Positions 16,138 through 25,123 of a stretch of DNA of 51,004 nucleotides are shown piece after piece. This DNA is from an uncultured Chloroflexales bacterium (GTDB taxonomy: Bacteria > Chloroflexota > Chloroflexia > Chloroflexales > Chloroflexaceae): NCBI GenBank assembly GCA_937902315.1, contig CALGUG010000058.1:1-51004 (forward strand), read 5' to 3'. The notes beneath the pieces are model-generated. The model was not told the DNA's origin. It searched no databases and saw only the letters and a list, made by a program, of their open reading frames with translations. Positions within the stretch are counted from its first letter, which is position 1; every line of letters starts with the position of its first letter. The translations under genes were made by a program, and so were the position numbers.

Positions 16138-17928
16138 ATGAAATCTCTACGACGAGCATTTGTCTACTTACGAGCCTATTGGCTAACCAGTTTTGCCGCA
16201 TTGATCAGCTTATTGATCGTCACTGCGGCAAACCTCTACAGCCCTCAATTACTTCGGATCGTGATCGACCTAGGTATCAGCGCCAAAAATAGCACGGTTC
16301 TGATCTGGTCGATCGCAGCGCTGATCGGGCTAGCGCTTGTGCGAGGCATCTTCAGCTTCGCTCAAGGTTATTGGGCCGAAAAAGCCTCGCAGTCGGTCGC
16401 CTACGAAATGCGCAATGCCCTCTTCAGCAAAATCGAAAATCTCAGCTTCTCGTACCACGACCAAGCCCAAACCGGCCAACTCATGACGCGTATCACCAGC
16501 GATGTCGAACAAGTACGAACCTTTATCGGGGTGGGCGTATTGCAGATGGTGAGTGCGATCGCCTTGCTGCTAGGCAGCCTGTATGCGCTCTTCAGTTCGA
16601 ACTGGCAGCTCGCGCTGATTACCCTGCTAACCGTGCCAGCCACCACGGCTGTGATCGTGCGTTTCGCCCAAGTGGTGCGCCCGCGCTTTCGGATCGTGCA
16701 AGCCAAGCTGAGCGCGCTCAACACCATTTTGCAAGAGAATCTGGCGGGTGTGCGCGTGGTGCAGGCTTTCGCGCGCGAGCCATACGAAGCCAAACGCTAC
16801 AATGCGCTCAACCAAGAACTGCTCGAAGCCAACATAAGCACGATTCGTGGCCTCGCTTCGAGCTTTCCCTTCACCATGCTGATCTCCAACCTGGGCACCT
16901 TAGCCGTGATCTGGTTCGGCGGCTACCAAGTTGTAGGGGGCACGCTCAGTATCGGCGAGCTGCTGGCCTTCAACACCTATCTGGCGCTCCTACAACAACC
17001 CATGATGATGCTGGGCTTTCTGACGGCTCAGATCTCGCGGGCCGAGGTGGGCGCCGAGCGCGTCTTTGAGATCCTCGACACCACCAACGAGGTCCAAGAC
17101 AAGCCCGATGCGATTGTCTTGCGTAACCCACGTGGGCGGGTCGCCTTTGAACATGTCAGCTTTCGTTACGCTGGCGGCGACCGCAATGTGCTCGACGACA
17201 TCTCCTTCGTGGCCGAGCCGGGCCAGACCATCGCGATTATGGGCCAGACAGGCAGTGGCAAAAGCTCAATTATCAATCTAATACCACGCTTTTACGATGT
17301 GACGGGCGGCAGAGTCACGATCGACGGCTACGATGTGCGCGACCTGACGATCGAAAGCCTGCGCGACCAGATCGGCATCGTGCTGCAAGATACGACCCTC
17401 TTCGGCGGCAGCATTCGCGACAACATCGCCTATGGCAAACCCGACGCCAGCCAAGCCGAAGTTGAGGCTGCAGCTCGCGCAGCCCAAGCCCACGACTTCA
17501 TTATGCAGTTTCCCGACGGCTACGAGACGGTTGTGGGTGAACGGGGCGTCGGCCTTTCGGGTGGGCAACGCCAGCGTATCGCGATCGCGCGCGCCCTGCT
17601 GCACGATCCCCACATTCTGATCTTAGACGACTCGACCTCGGCGGTCGATGCCCAGACCGAATACTTGATTCAGCAGGCGCTCGAACACCTGATGCAGGGC
17701 CGAACCGCCTTTGTAATCGCCCAGCGCATCAGCACGGTGCGCCAAGCCGATCAGATCTTGCTACTAGACGATGGCAAGATCGTCGCGATCGGCAAACACG
17801 ACGATCTACTGCGCGACAGCCCGCTCTACGGCGAAATCATCGACTCGCAATTCGGCTCGCAAGAACAAGAGACGCTGGTCGAAACCGGCTCGTTAGCGAC
17901 AGACGAACAAGAAGGAGCAAGGCTATGA
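16138..17928 (+). CDS. ABC exporter half-transporter with degenerate catalytic site (TM287-like)
   Basis: 596 aa. Six-helix type I exporter domain (about 1-310) fused to an ATPase domain. Walker A is GQTGSGKSS, the Q-loop is IGIVLQDTTLF, and the signature is canonical (GLSGGQRQR). The Walker B ends ILDDSTSAVD, with Asp in place of the catalytic Glu, and the switch His is Gln (AQRIST). Those two changes are known in the degenerate-site subunit of heterodimeric exporters such as TM287/288, LmrCD and BmrCD. The partner is the next gene, overlapping by 4 bp. Expected to export drugs, lipids or peptides across the cytoplasmic membrane; substrate unknown. Confidence 0.92.
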   Translation: MKSLRRAFVYLRAYWLTSFAALISLLIVTAANLYSPQLLRIVIDLGISAKNSTVLIWSIAALIGLALVRGIFSFAQGYWAEKASQSVAYEMRNALFSKIENLSFSYHDQAQTGQLMTRITSDVEQVRTFIGVGVLQMVSAIALLLGSLYALFSSNWQLALITLLTVPATTAVIVRFAQVVRPRFRIVQAKLSALNTILQENLAGVRVVQAFAREPYEAKRYNALNQELLEANISTIRGLASSFPFTMLISNLGTLAVIWFGGYQVVGGTLSIGELLAFNTYLALLQQPMMMLGFLTAQISRAEVGAERVFEILDTTNEVQDKPDAIVLRNPRGRVAFEHVSFRYAGGDRNVLDDISFVAEPGQTIAIMGQTGSGKSSIINLIPRFYDVTGGRVTIDGYDVRDLTIESLRDQIGIVLQDTTLFGGSIRDNIAYGKPDASQAEVEAAARAAQAHDFIMQFPDGYETVVGERGVGLSGGQRQRIAIARALLHDPHILILDDSTSAVDAQTEYLIQQALEHLMQGRTAFVIAQRISTVRQADQILLLDDGKIVAIGKHDDLLRDSPLYGEIIDSQFGSQEQETLVETGSLATDEQEGARL

Positions 17929-19760
17929 TGCACGGTGGTCTGCAAGCGATGGCCAACCTTCCCCAAGAGAAGGCCACTGAAACTTGGGCAGTGCTCCGGC
18001 GCCTGCTCGCCTATCTCAAGCCGTTTCGCGTTCAGCTCGGCTACATTCTCGTGCTGGTAATCATCAGCGCGACAGCCCAAGCGCTCGGCCCCTACCTGAT
18101 CGGCCAAGCGATCGATGGCGCGATCAGCAACGGCGACCTAGGGCAGCTCAACCGCGATATGCTCTTGCTCTTCACCAGCTATATCGTTCTGGTGATCGCA
18201 AACCGCTCTCAGTTTATTGCGATCGGCAGCGTGGGCCAGCGGACTTTGGCAAGCATGCGCTCGCAGATCTTCAGCACGATTCAGAAGCTCTCGTTGCGCT
18301 TCTTCGACCGCCAACCTGCTGGCGATCTGATGTCGCGCCTCAGCAACGACACCGATGTATTGAACCAGCTCTTCAGCCAAGGTCTGATCCAGATCATCGG
18401 CAGCTTGTTTGGTCTCAGCGGCATTATCATCGCCATGTTGCTGCTCGATTGGCGCTTGGCGCTGGCCAGCTTTGTAATCATTCCGCTGATGCTGCTCATG
18501 ACTAACGTCTTCGCGCGTATGTCGCGCCGCGCCTTCCGCCGCGCTCGCGAGTCCTTGGGCGAAGTCTCCTCCGACATTCAAGAGGAGATCGCGGGCGTCA
18601 AAGTAGCCCAAGCCTTCAACCGCACCGACCTCAATGTGCAGCAGTTCGAGCAGCGCAACGCCGCCAACCGCGATGCGAACGTCACCGCCACCGCCGTCAC
18701 CTCGGCCTTCACACCCGCCATCGACATTCTTTCGACGGTTGCGACCGTGATCGTAGCAGGCTACGGCGGCTACCTCGCTATTCAAGGTCAGGCTACGGTC
18801 GGCGTTGTGATCGCCTTTTTGACCTATGTGCAGCAGTTCTTCCGCCCGATCCAAGCCATCGCCAGCTTTTACACCACCGCTCAAGCCTCGTTGGCGGCCG
18901 CCGAACGCATTTTCGAGCTGATCGACACGCCGCTCGATCTGACCGATGCGCCCGATGCAATCGAGATGCCGGCTATCAAAGGCGAGGTGCGCTTCGAGCA
19001 TGTCTGGTTCAGCTATGGCGAACGCCCTTCCAGCAGCCAGAGCGAAAAAAGCGCAGCCGATTGGCGCGAACAAGCCGAACTCAAAGATATTTCCTTGCTA
19101 GCCGAGCCGGGCCAGACCATCGCGATCGTAGGGCCAACCGGAGCCGGCAAAACCACCTTGGTTAATCTGATCGGGCGTTTTTACGATGTGAACGAAGGTC
19201 ACGTGCTGATCGACGGGATCGACCTGCGCAAAGTGACGCGCGCCAGTCTGCGCTCGCAGATGGGCATCGTGTTGCAAGATAGCTTTCTGTTCGCGGGCAC
19301 GATTATGGAGAACCTGCGCTATGGGCGGCTCGATGCCAGCGATGAAGAGGTCGAAGCAGCAGCCAAGGCGGCCCACGCCCACGACTTCATTATGCGCTTA
19401 CCCAAGGGCTATCAAACCGAGATCGGCGAACGTGGTGGTACACTAAGCCAAGGTCAGCGCCAGTTGCTCGGCATCGCACGGGCCATCTTGGCCGATCCAC
19501 GCATTCTGATCCTTGACGAAGCGACCAGCAGTATCGATACGCGCAGCGAAGTGCTGATTCAAAAGGCGCTCAAGACGCTGCTGCGCGGGCGAACCAGTTT
19601 TGTAATCGCACACCGCCTTTCGACCATTCGCGATGCCGATCAGGTCTTGGTGATGCAACAAGGGCGTATCGTCGAGCGTGGCACCCACAACGAGCTGCTT
19701 GAGCAAGCTGGGCTGTACGCTGATCTCTATCAACGGCAATTTCGCAAATACAAGGAATAA
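17925..19760 (+). CDS. ABC exporter half-transporter with consensus catalytic residues (TM288-like)
   Basis: 611 aa. Type I exporter fold with six helices (about 25-340) and an ATPase domain. Walker A is GPTGAGKTT. Walker B has the catalytic Glu (ILDEATSSID) and the switch His is present (IAHRLST), but the signature is the variant LSQGQRQLLG. This is the complementary pattern to the upstream subunit, so the pair should make one good and one weak ATP site. The start overlaps the upstream stop (ATGA), with AAGGAG upstream. Translational coupling suggests equal amounts of the two subunits. Confidence 0.93.
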   Translation: MMHGGLQAMANLPQEKATETWAVLRRLLAYLKPFRVQLGYILVLVIISATAQALGPYLIGQAIDGAISNGDLGQLNRDMLLLFTSYIVLVIANRSQFIAIGSVGQRTLASMRSQIFSTIQKLSLRFFDRQPAGDLMSRLSNDTDVLNQLFSQGLIQIIGSLFGLSGIIIAMLLLDWRLALASFVIIPLMLLMTNVFARMSRRAFRRARESLGEVSSDIQEEIAGVKVAQAFNRTDLNVQQFEQRNAANRDANVTATAVTSAFTPAIDILSTVATVIVAGYGGYLAIQGQATVGVVIAFLTYVQQFFRPIQAIASFYTTAQASLAAAERIFELIDTPLDLTDAPDAIEMPAIKGEVRFEHVWFSYGERPSSSQSEKSAADWREQAELKDISLLAEPGQTIAIVGPTGAGKTTLVNLIGRFYDVNEGHVLIDGIDLRKVTRASLRSQMGIVLQDSFLFAGTIMENLRYGRLDASDEEVEAAAKAAHAHDFIMRLPKGYQTEIGERGGTLSQGQRQLLGIARAILADPRILILDEATSSIDTRSEVLIQKALKTLLRGRTSFVIAHRLSTIRDADQVLVMQQGRIVERGTHNELLEQAGLYADLYQRQFRKYKE

Positions 19761-19762
19761 GC

Positions 19763-20491
19763 ATGAGTTCGATTCAGGAAATAGCCCAACAACAGCTTCA
19801 AGAGTGCATCGCCGCCAACCCCTACCCGGGACGAGGCTTAGTGTTGGGGCGCAGCGGCAACGGTCAGCGTTGGGTGCAGGTCTATTGGATTATGGGGCGC
19901 AGCGAGCAGAGCCAGAACCGTCGTTTTGTGGTCGAGGGCAGCACCATGCGCACCGAGGCGCGCGATCCGGCTTTGGTGGCCGACCCGAGTCTGATCATCT
20001 ACGAGGCGATGCTGGAACTGCCCAAGCGCTTCTTGGTCAGCAACGGCGACCAGACTCGCACGCTCTACAACGCGCTGGCGAGCGGAGGCAGCTTCGAAAG
20101 CGCTATGGCCGAGCGCCAACACGAGCCAGATGCGCCCCACTATACGCCGCGCATTACCGGCATGTTCGATTTCAGTGGTAAGGATCCGCAGCTTGCCCTC
20201 AGCATTCTCAAGGCCAGCCCCTTCGATGCGAGCCAGAGCAACCGCAGCGTCTTCCGCTTAGCGCTGCCCGAAGCAGGTTTCGGCTATGGTCTGACCACCT
20301 ACGCGGGCGACGGCAACCCCCTGCCGAGCTTTGCGGGCGATCCCTTGCTGCTGCCGCTGGCCGAAAGCCCCGAGGCGATCCTCGAGCAGTATTGGGGCGT
20401 GCTCAACCCGAGCTACCTGATCGCGCTGGCGGTCAAGAGTATCGCGCTCGATGGCACGAGCAGCCGCATTGTGGTGCGCAACCGCTTCTAA
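19763..20491 (+). CDS. purO: IMP cyclohydrolase, PurO-type
   Basis: 242 aa. Would close the ring of FAICAR to give IMP, the last step of de novo purine synthesis. The family segments I recognise are YPGRGLVLG near the N-terminus, VYWIMGRSEQSQNR (about residues 39-52), FLVSNGDQTRTLYNAL (about 90-105) and YTPRITGMFDF (about 129-139), as in archaeal PurO. Most bacteria use the unrelated PurH domain for this step. The start lies 2 bp after the exporter stop, with AAGGA formed by the exporter's last codons, so it is translationally linked to a transporter. A strong hairpin follows. Confidence 0.82.
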   Translation: MSSIQEIAQQQLQECIAANPYPGRGLVLGRSGNGQRWVQVYWIMGRSEQSQNRRFVVEGSTMRTEARDPALVADPSLIIYEAMLELPKRFLVSNGDQTRTLYNALASGGSFESAMAERQHEPDAPHYTPRITGMFDFSGKDPQLALSILKASPFDASQSNRSVFRLALPEAGFGYGLTTYAGDGNPLPSFAGDPLLLPLAESPEAILEQYWGVLNPSYLIALAVKSIALDGTSSRIVVRNRF

Positions 20492-20504
20492 ACGGTCCAT
20501 TTCG

Positions 20505-20533
20505 CTTGAGCGGATAGATGCTATCCGCTCAAG
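20505..20533 (+). terminator. Hairpin ending the exporter-purO operon
   Basis: CTTGAGCGGATAG (20505-20517) and CTATCCGCTCAAG (20521-20533) form a 13-bp perfect stem with a 3-nt loop, followed by ATCTTTAC. The U-tract is short. Confidence 0.65.
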
Positions 20534-20539
20534 ATCTTT

Positions 20540-20706
20540 ACTACATCCGCTTGATTTTTAGCAGGTCGGCGGAAAGTGCTCTCGCCTCCATTCGGCTTCT
20601 AGCGCGTCCGCCTACGGCTACAAACAGGCAGACCCAAACAAAAGGTCGTATCAGCCCTCGCCCTACGGCTATCCAAAAGGCAATAATTCAAACGGGTTTG
20701 GTATTA
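20540..20706 (+). repeat. Dispersed repeat, full-length copy, core on plus strand
   Basis: Bounded by TACATCCGCTTGA and TCAAACGGGTTTGGTAT, with the core at 20602-20626. A second partial core (CCCTACGGCTATCC) lies near 20661. Most of the 324-bp gap before the phzF-like gene is this element. Confidence 0.8.
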
Positions 20707-20815
20707 TCTGCTTAACTTGTACTGCTTGTGAGCGCTGCTTTGTCGCTTTGCACAGCGCTCAAATTCCGCTAAGATCAACACCACAAGCGCAACACTTCGA
20801 GCATATGAGGTTGAT

Positions 20816-21724
20816 ATGGCCTACAAATTCTATACATCCGATGTGTTTACCACGCAGCGTTTCGGCGGCAATCCGCTGGCGGTTTTCCCTGATGCGCGCG
20901 GCCTAAGCAGCGAGCAGATGCAGACCATCGCTCGCGAGTTTAATCTCTCTGAGACGGTCTTTATCTTGCCTCCTAGCGATTCAGCCAATAGCTTCGCCCT
21001 GCGAATCTTCACGCCTGCCAGCGAGCTGCCCTTCGCAGGCCACCCCACGGTCGGGGCGGCCTTGATGCTGCTGGAGCTGGGCATGGTCGAGCTGAAAGAC
21101 GGCAAGCAGAGTCTGCGGCTCGAAGAGAAGGTAGGACTGATTAAGGTCGATATCTCGGCCGAAGAGGGCCAACTGCCGACAGCCGTCTTGACGGCGGCCA
21201 AACTGCCCGAAGTCGGGCCTCCTCCGCCCGCAAGCAGCGAGCTGGCCCAGCTGCTCGGCTTGGCAGAGGACGATATCGTAGAGGGCGAGTTCGCTCCCGA
21301 AGCCGTCTCATGTGGGGTCGGCTTCTTATTTGTGCCAGTGCGTGATCTGGCGGCCCTCGAGCGCGCGCGCGTAAACGTGAGTCTCTGGGAGAAACTGCTC
21401 AAAGACTACTGGGCGCCCCAAGTGTTCGTCTTTACGAGCGAGACCGGAGAAGCGGGCATCGCGGCGCGCGCGCGCATGTTTGCGCCCTCGCTAGGCATTG
21501 TCGAAGATCCGGCCACGGGTGCGGCGGCCTCGGCCTTCGCTGGCTATCTGGCGGCTCGCAGCCACAAGCGTGAAGGTACGCTCAACTGGACGATCAGGCA
21601 AGGGGTCGAGATGGGTCGCCCCAGCACGCTCTATCTGGCGGCCGACCTGCAGGATGGCGCGGTCAGCGCTGTGCGCGTCGGCGGCAATGCTGTGTTAGTA
21701 AGCGAAGGTCTCTTCCATATCTGA
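20816..21724 (+). CDS. PhzF family isomerase/epimerase-like protein
   Basis: 302 aa with the two-lobed PhzF/diaminopimelate-epimerase fold. The N-terminal lobe begins YKFYTSDVFT and has the conserved RFGGNPLAVF and NLSETVFI, whose Glu is the catalytic residue in PhzF. The phosphate-binding-like segments are PFAGHPTVGAAL and EDPATGAAASAFAGYLA. There are no other phenazine genes, so the family name should not be read as function; most members have unknown substrates. GAGGTTGAT precedes ATG 20816. Monocistronic between two repeat elements. Confidence 0.93.
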   Translation: MAYKFYTSDVFTTQRFGGNPLAVFPDARGLSSEQMQTIAREFNLSETVFILPPSDSANSFALRIFTPASELPFAGHPTVGAALMLLELGMVELKDGKQSLRLEEKVGLIKVDISAEEGQLPTAVLTAAKLPEVGPPPPASSELAQLLGLAEDDIVEGEFAPEAVSCGVGFLFVPVRDLAALERARVNVSLWEKLLKDYWAPQVFVFTSETGEAGIAARARMFAPSLGIVEDPATGAAASAFAGYLAARSHKREGTLNWTIRQGVEMGRPSTLYLAADLQDGAVSAVRVGGNAVLVSEGLFHI

Positions 21725-21730
21725 TCGCGC

Positions 21731-21893
21731 AGTCCATTTGAAACCTTGGTTTGTGGGCAGCCCTTTCCACGGGGAGATAAGAGGCCCGCATGTATGAGCA
21801 GGATGTTGGTAGCCGTAGGCGGACGCGCTGAGGAATGAATGGGGTGCTAGAGACTCAGCCGCCTGAAGCCTGAAGTGATCAAACGGAAAAACA
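21731..21893 (-). repeat. Dispersed repeat copy, core on minus strand
   Basis: The inverted core is at 21804-21828. The left end GTCCATTTGAAAC and right end GATCAAACGG are weaker than in other copies. It sits between the convergent phzF-like and GNAT genes. Confidence 0.7.
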
Positions 21894-21929
21894 AACGAGG
21901 CCTTGGCTGCTGTATGCCAGGGCCTCGTT
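21894..21929 (-). terminator. Intrinsic terminator of the GNAT gene
   Basis: AACGAGGCC (21894-21902) pairs with GGCCTCGTT (21921-21929), and the stem extends inward by TGGC/GCCA. On the minus strand it is followed by TGTTTTTCC, a good U-tract contributed by the repeat end. Confidence 0.8.
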
Positions 21930-21946
21930 GCTGCTTTTCTCGCCAG

Positions 21947-22459
21947 CTAGATCAGCTTGGCTAAGGCATATTCGTCGACATAGAAGCCGTCGACCAACAG
22001 CGAGTGACGGCGGGTGCCCTCGATCTCGAAGCCGCAGCGGCGATAGAGATGCACGGCGCGCTCGTTGTGAGCCTGTACGGTCAACTCGAGCCGATGGATG
22101 CCGTTCTGGCGACCCCACTCTTCGATGGCCTCAAAGAGCTTGCGGCCCAAACCGCGCCCCGCATAGGCCTGCACAATGCCGACCACAAGGATAGCACTAT
22201 GGCGATTGCGCCGAAAGCTGCCGCCCTCAGCCTCGATATAGCCACACAAACCAGCACCCGTATCGATCACAAGGATGGTCGAATTGGAGCAGGCCAAAAC
22301 GCTCGCGATCCGTTCCTGAACCTCCTCTAGGCTGCTGGTGCGCTCATCTGGCTCGAGCATCATCAGGCTGCTCTCACGGTCGAGCTGTTTACAAAGCTCG
22401 AGAAAAGCTGCTGCATCGTCGACTTGAATAGGACGAATCTGAAGTGTATCGGTCATCAT
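21947..22459 (-). CDS. GNAT family N-acetyltransferase
   Basis: 170 aa single GNAT domain. Strand motif AILVVGIVQAYAGRGLGRKLFEAI carries the acetyl-CoA loop (about residues 98-110), and VQAHNERAVHLYRRCGFEIEGTRR is the C-terminal motif B. The ending LLVDGFYVDEYALAKL is typical of the RimI/RimJ-like branch that includes ribosomal-protein acetylases and small-molecule acetylases. Substrate unknown. The first two codons are both ATG (22459 or 22456). Same strand as the ABC-2 pair upstream, 57 bp away. Confidence 0.85.
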   Translation of the reverse strand: MMTDTLQIRPIQVDDAAAFLELCKQLDRESSLMMLEPDERTSSLEEVQERIASVLACSNSTILVIDTGAGLCGYIEAEGGSFRRNRHSAILVVGIVQAYAGRGLGRKLFEAIEEWGRQNGIHRLELTVQAHNERAVHLYRRCGFEIEGTRRHSLLVDGFYVDEYALAKLI

Positions 22460-22516
22460 AACTGTCGAAGGCTCTCTTCTTCCAAAACGAAGCGCTCGGC
22501 CCCGCTAAGCCTAGGC

Positions 22517-23311
22517 CTAATTCCAGCGGGTCAAGATGCTATCGCGTTGGAAGATCATCACTGCGCCCCAAAGCGCTAGGGCGGCAAAAGCGGCGATAAT
22601 CACGGTTGCTATCAGCGTTGTCACGGGGTTGAAACTCAAAATCCCAAACATCTGGCTCACAAAGAGCGCCAAGAAGGGCACCACCAGCACGCCAGAATAT
22701 TGTTGAGCGGTGCGCGGATCGCTGGTGCGCGACGAGATCATCACCATCAGCGAGATGGCGATCAGGCTGAGCAAAGGCGCACAGAGCAGCAGCAGCAAGA
22801 CCCAACTCGGGCTTACCACGAGACTAAACACTATCGGATCAACCGCACTTTGAGCAACCCCAACGCTAAAGATCATACTAGCAAACCATGTCAAGAGCAC
22901 ACTTGGAATGAGGGTGGCAAAAATTTTACCCAGCAGCAGTTCCCAGATCGTGATCGGTGTCGCCAAGATCGGTTCGAGGGTGCGGTTGTTCTTCTCGCCC
23001 ACAATGCTGTAGGCCGCCAAAATGCTGGGGATCAGCATAGGCAAGAGCAGCATCAGGGTCGACAAACTACGCCCGATGATCACTTGGGTGGCGGCTTGCT
23101 CAGACAAACCGATCAAGGTCGGATCAGTCTCGAGCATGCGCAGCGTCAACTCGTCGGGCTCGCCGGTGCCGGGAGCGAGCGCGATACCAAACAGCGAGAT
23201 AAGCGGAATGACCGAGAGCGTGATCGGTAAGATCAACACGCTCAACAGCAACATGCGCTGCTTGAGTAGTTCGAGCCACTCTTTCCAAATGACCACGCTG
23301 ATCTTTTGCAT
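22517..23311 (-). CDS. ABC-2 type transporter permease
   Basis: 264 aa membrane protein with about six hydrophobic segments. After the N-terminal VIWKEWLELLKQR comes the first helix, and then the family motif VGEKNNRTLEPILATPITIWELLLGK (about 104-130), in which the E-kkegTle-like stretch marks exporters of the NatB/ABC-2 type. Its ATPase ends 2 bp upstream, so they form one transporter. The likely cargo is a small ion, drug or lipid; it cannot be read. Confidence 0.88.
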   Translation of the reverse strand: MQKISVVIWKEWLELLKQRMLLLSVLILPITLSVIPLISLFGIALAPGTGEPDELTLRMLETDPTLIGLSEQAATQVIIGRSLSTLMLLLPMLIPSILAAYSIVGEKNNRTLEPILATPITIWELLLGKIFATLIPSVLLTWFASMIFSVGVAQSAVDPIVFSLVVSPSWVLLLLLCAPLLSLIAISLMVMISSRTSDPRTAQQYSGVLVVPFLALFVSQMFGILSFNPVTTLIATVIIAAFAALALWGAVMIFQRDSILTRWN

Positions 23312-23313
23312 AG

Positions 23314-24237
23314 TTAGGCCTCCCCGATCAACTTGAGATAGACTTCTTCGAGCGTGGTGGTGCGCGGCTCGACATAGCGGATCTGAGCGCCAGCTCCGAC
23401 CAAGGCCGCGATCAGGGCGGGGTTGTTGCGCTCGGGATCAGCGAGCGAAATCTCGAGGGCGTCCTCGCTGAGGCGCAGATCACGCACAAAGGGCAAAGCT
23501 TGCACGGTCGCTTGCCAAGCGCGCGGATCGCCCACCACTCGCACCAGCGTGGCTTGGTTGGCGAGTCGGGCGCGCAGCCTGTCGGGCGTATCGAGGTGCA
23601 GCAGCTTGCCGCGAAAGATCGCGATCAGATCGCAGAGTTCGTCGGCTTCGGGCAAGTTATGGGTGGTGAGAAAGATGGTGCGTCCCTGCGAGCGCAGTTG
23701 CTTGATGGTGTCACGCACGGTGCGAGCCACTTCGGGATCGAGGCCGACCGTAGGCTCGTCTAAAAAGACCAGCTTCGGCTCGTGCAATAGGGCGCGCACA
23801 ATCGCCAGCTTCTGGCGCATGCCTTTCGAGAAGCGGCCCACAGGATCGTTGCGGCGCTCCCATAGGTCAAAGAGGCGCAGATAGTGCTCGGCTTGTTTTT
23901 CGGCTTCGGCGCGCGAAAGATCGTAGAGGCGACCAAAGAAGACCAAGTTCTGCAAGGCGCTCAGCTTGTCGTAGAGGCCGGGCGTCTCGGTCAGCATGCC
24001 GACCGAACGGCGGATCTGCTGATCGTCACTGCCTAAGCTGTGACCAAGCACACGGGCGCTGCCCGAGCTCGGTTTGATCAGAGCGGTTAGCATGCGCACG
24101 GTGGTGGTTTTGCCCGCACCGTTCGGCCCTAGAAAGCCAAACACACTGCCACTCGGAATAGCCAGATCGAGCCGCTCGACGGCTGTTAGCTTGCCGAAAC
24201 TACGCGACAAGCCCTCGGTTTCAATTGCAAACGTCAC
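23314..24237 (-). CDS. ABC-2 type transporter, ATP-binding subunit
   Basis: 307 aa. Walker A is GPNGAGKTTTV, the signature is FSKGMRQKLAIVRAL, Walker B is KLVFLDEPTVGLDPE, and the H-loop is LTTHNLPEAD. This is the CcmA/NatA-like class that drives ABC-2 permeases. The C-terminal 80 residues form the extra domain seen in such ATPases. I chose GTG at 24237, with AAGGAGGT directly upstream; a longer TTG-started frame at 24258 would place that ribosome site inside the gene. Followed by its permease 2 bp later. Confidence 0.92.
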   Translation of the reverse strand: MTFAIETEGLSRSFGKLTAVERLDLAIPSGSVFGFLGPNGAGKTTTVRMLTALIKPSSGSARVLGHSLGSDDQQIRRSVGMLTETPGLYDKLSALQNLVFFGRLYDLSRAEAEKQAEHYLRLFDLWERRNDPVGRFSKGMRQKLAIVRALLHEPKLVFLDEPTVGLDPEVARTVRDTIKQLRSQGRTIFLTTHNLPEADELCDLIAIFRGKLLHLDTPDRLRARLANQATLVRVVGDPRAWQATVQALPFVRDLRLSEDALEISLADPERNNPALIAALVGAGAQIRYVEPRTTTLEEVYLKLIGEA

Positions 24238-24301
24238 AACACCTCCTTCGCAAGCCAAGCGATAGCAAGCGCGTCTTCATTTGATTGTAGTCCCAAAATA
24301 G

Positions 24302-25111
24302 CTATTGAGCCAGCCATTGCCAAAGGCTATCTTTCAGTTGAATAAGCGGCGGACTTTCAAGCTCTTCAGGTCGATCAGTCTGCCTCTGGTTGTTAAGAGC
24401 GATGATTCCGACCCGCAGTTCGCCATCGCTATAGTAACGATCGCCGCCACCATTGCGGCCATTCAAAGTTGGCCCGATGCCAGTGACCTGAAAGATTTGG
24501 ATCAGTTGACCCGCGTTTGCAAGCTGTTCGATCAAACGATCGCGCTCGGCGTCGATATCGGCAGCGATATGGTGGGTCACTTGGCCTGTGGTATGGCTCA
24601 TTCCTACACTTGTATCGAAGGTAACAGCACCGATCCAAAATGTACGACCATCGTGCTCGAAACCTTCGGCGCGCCAGAGGCGCACATGGTGGCGCTGACG
24701 CGCATTGCCATCAAGGGTTTGCTCGAAGGCGAGGTCTTGCTTGCGCCCCCACAGATAGAGCGAACTGACGGGCGCATCTGGATCAGCCCGCCGAAAGAGC
24801 ACGCTATCAGCAATCTCAACGCTGCTTGTAAAGCTGAGCGGATCAGCAGGCGACCAGCCAGCATCAACGAGCGCTTTGATCAATTCCTCTTGGCTGCCAA
24901 CCAAGCCGATATTGAGCGGATCAGCAGGGATCTTATCGCTGGTTAAGCTCACTTTAGGTGCTGCCGCAAGCGATGGCTGATGCTCGTAGTGACGCCAGAA
25001 GAAGGGCAGCACCACATAGGCCAAAAAGAGGTAGAGCACACAACAAAGCAACACAAAACGCAGCCAACCGAACGGCCAAGCTCGCATAGCTGGTTGTATA
25101 TGCTCTGGCAT
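24302..25111 (-). CDS. LssY C-terminal-domain membrane-anchored protein
   Basis: 269 aa. A short cytoplasmic N-terminus and one membrane helix (about residues 15-38) are followed by an extracytoplasmic domain I recognise as LssY_C. Characteristic pieces are PLNIGLVGSQEELIKAL, GWSPADPLSF, SLYLWGRKQDLAFEQ, RQRHHVRLWRA and SHTTGQVTHHIAADIDAERD. The domain's biochemical function is not known to me; the name comes from a Legionella gene cluster. ATG 25111 was chosen over the in-frame TTG at 25117. It follows the barstar gene after 12 bp, so it is probably the last gene of the RNase operon. Confidence 0.85.
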   Translation of the reverse strand: MPEHIQPAMRAWPFGWLRFVLLCCVLYLFLAYVVLPFFWRHYEHQPSLAAAPKVSLTSDKIPADPLNIGLVGSQEELIKALVDAGWSPADPLSFTSSVEIADSVLFRRADPDAPVSSLYLWGRKQDLAFEQTLDGNARQRHHVRLWRAEGFEHDGRTFWIGAVTFDTSVGMSHTTGQVTHHIAADIDAERDRLIEQLANAGQLIQIFQVTGIGPTLNGRNGGGDRYYSDGELRVGIIALNNQRQTDRPEELESPPLIQLKDSLWQWLAQ

Positions 25112-25123
25112 AGACAACCCAAA

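Noticed and set aside
20816..21724. Phenazine biosynthesis
   Set aside because: Only a PhzF family protein is present. None of the other phenazine genes is nearby, and most PhzF relatives are not phenazine enzymes.
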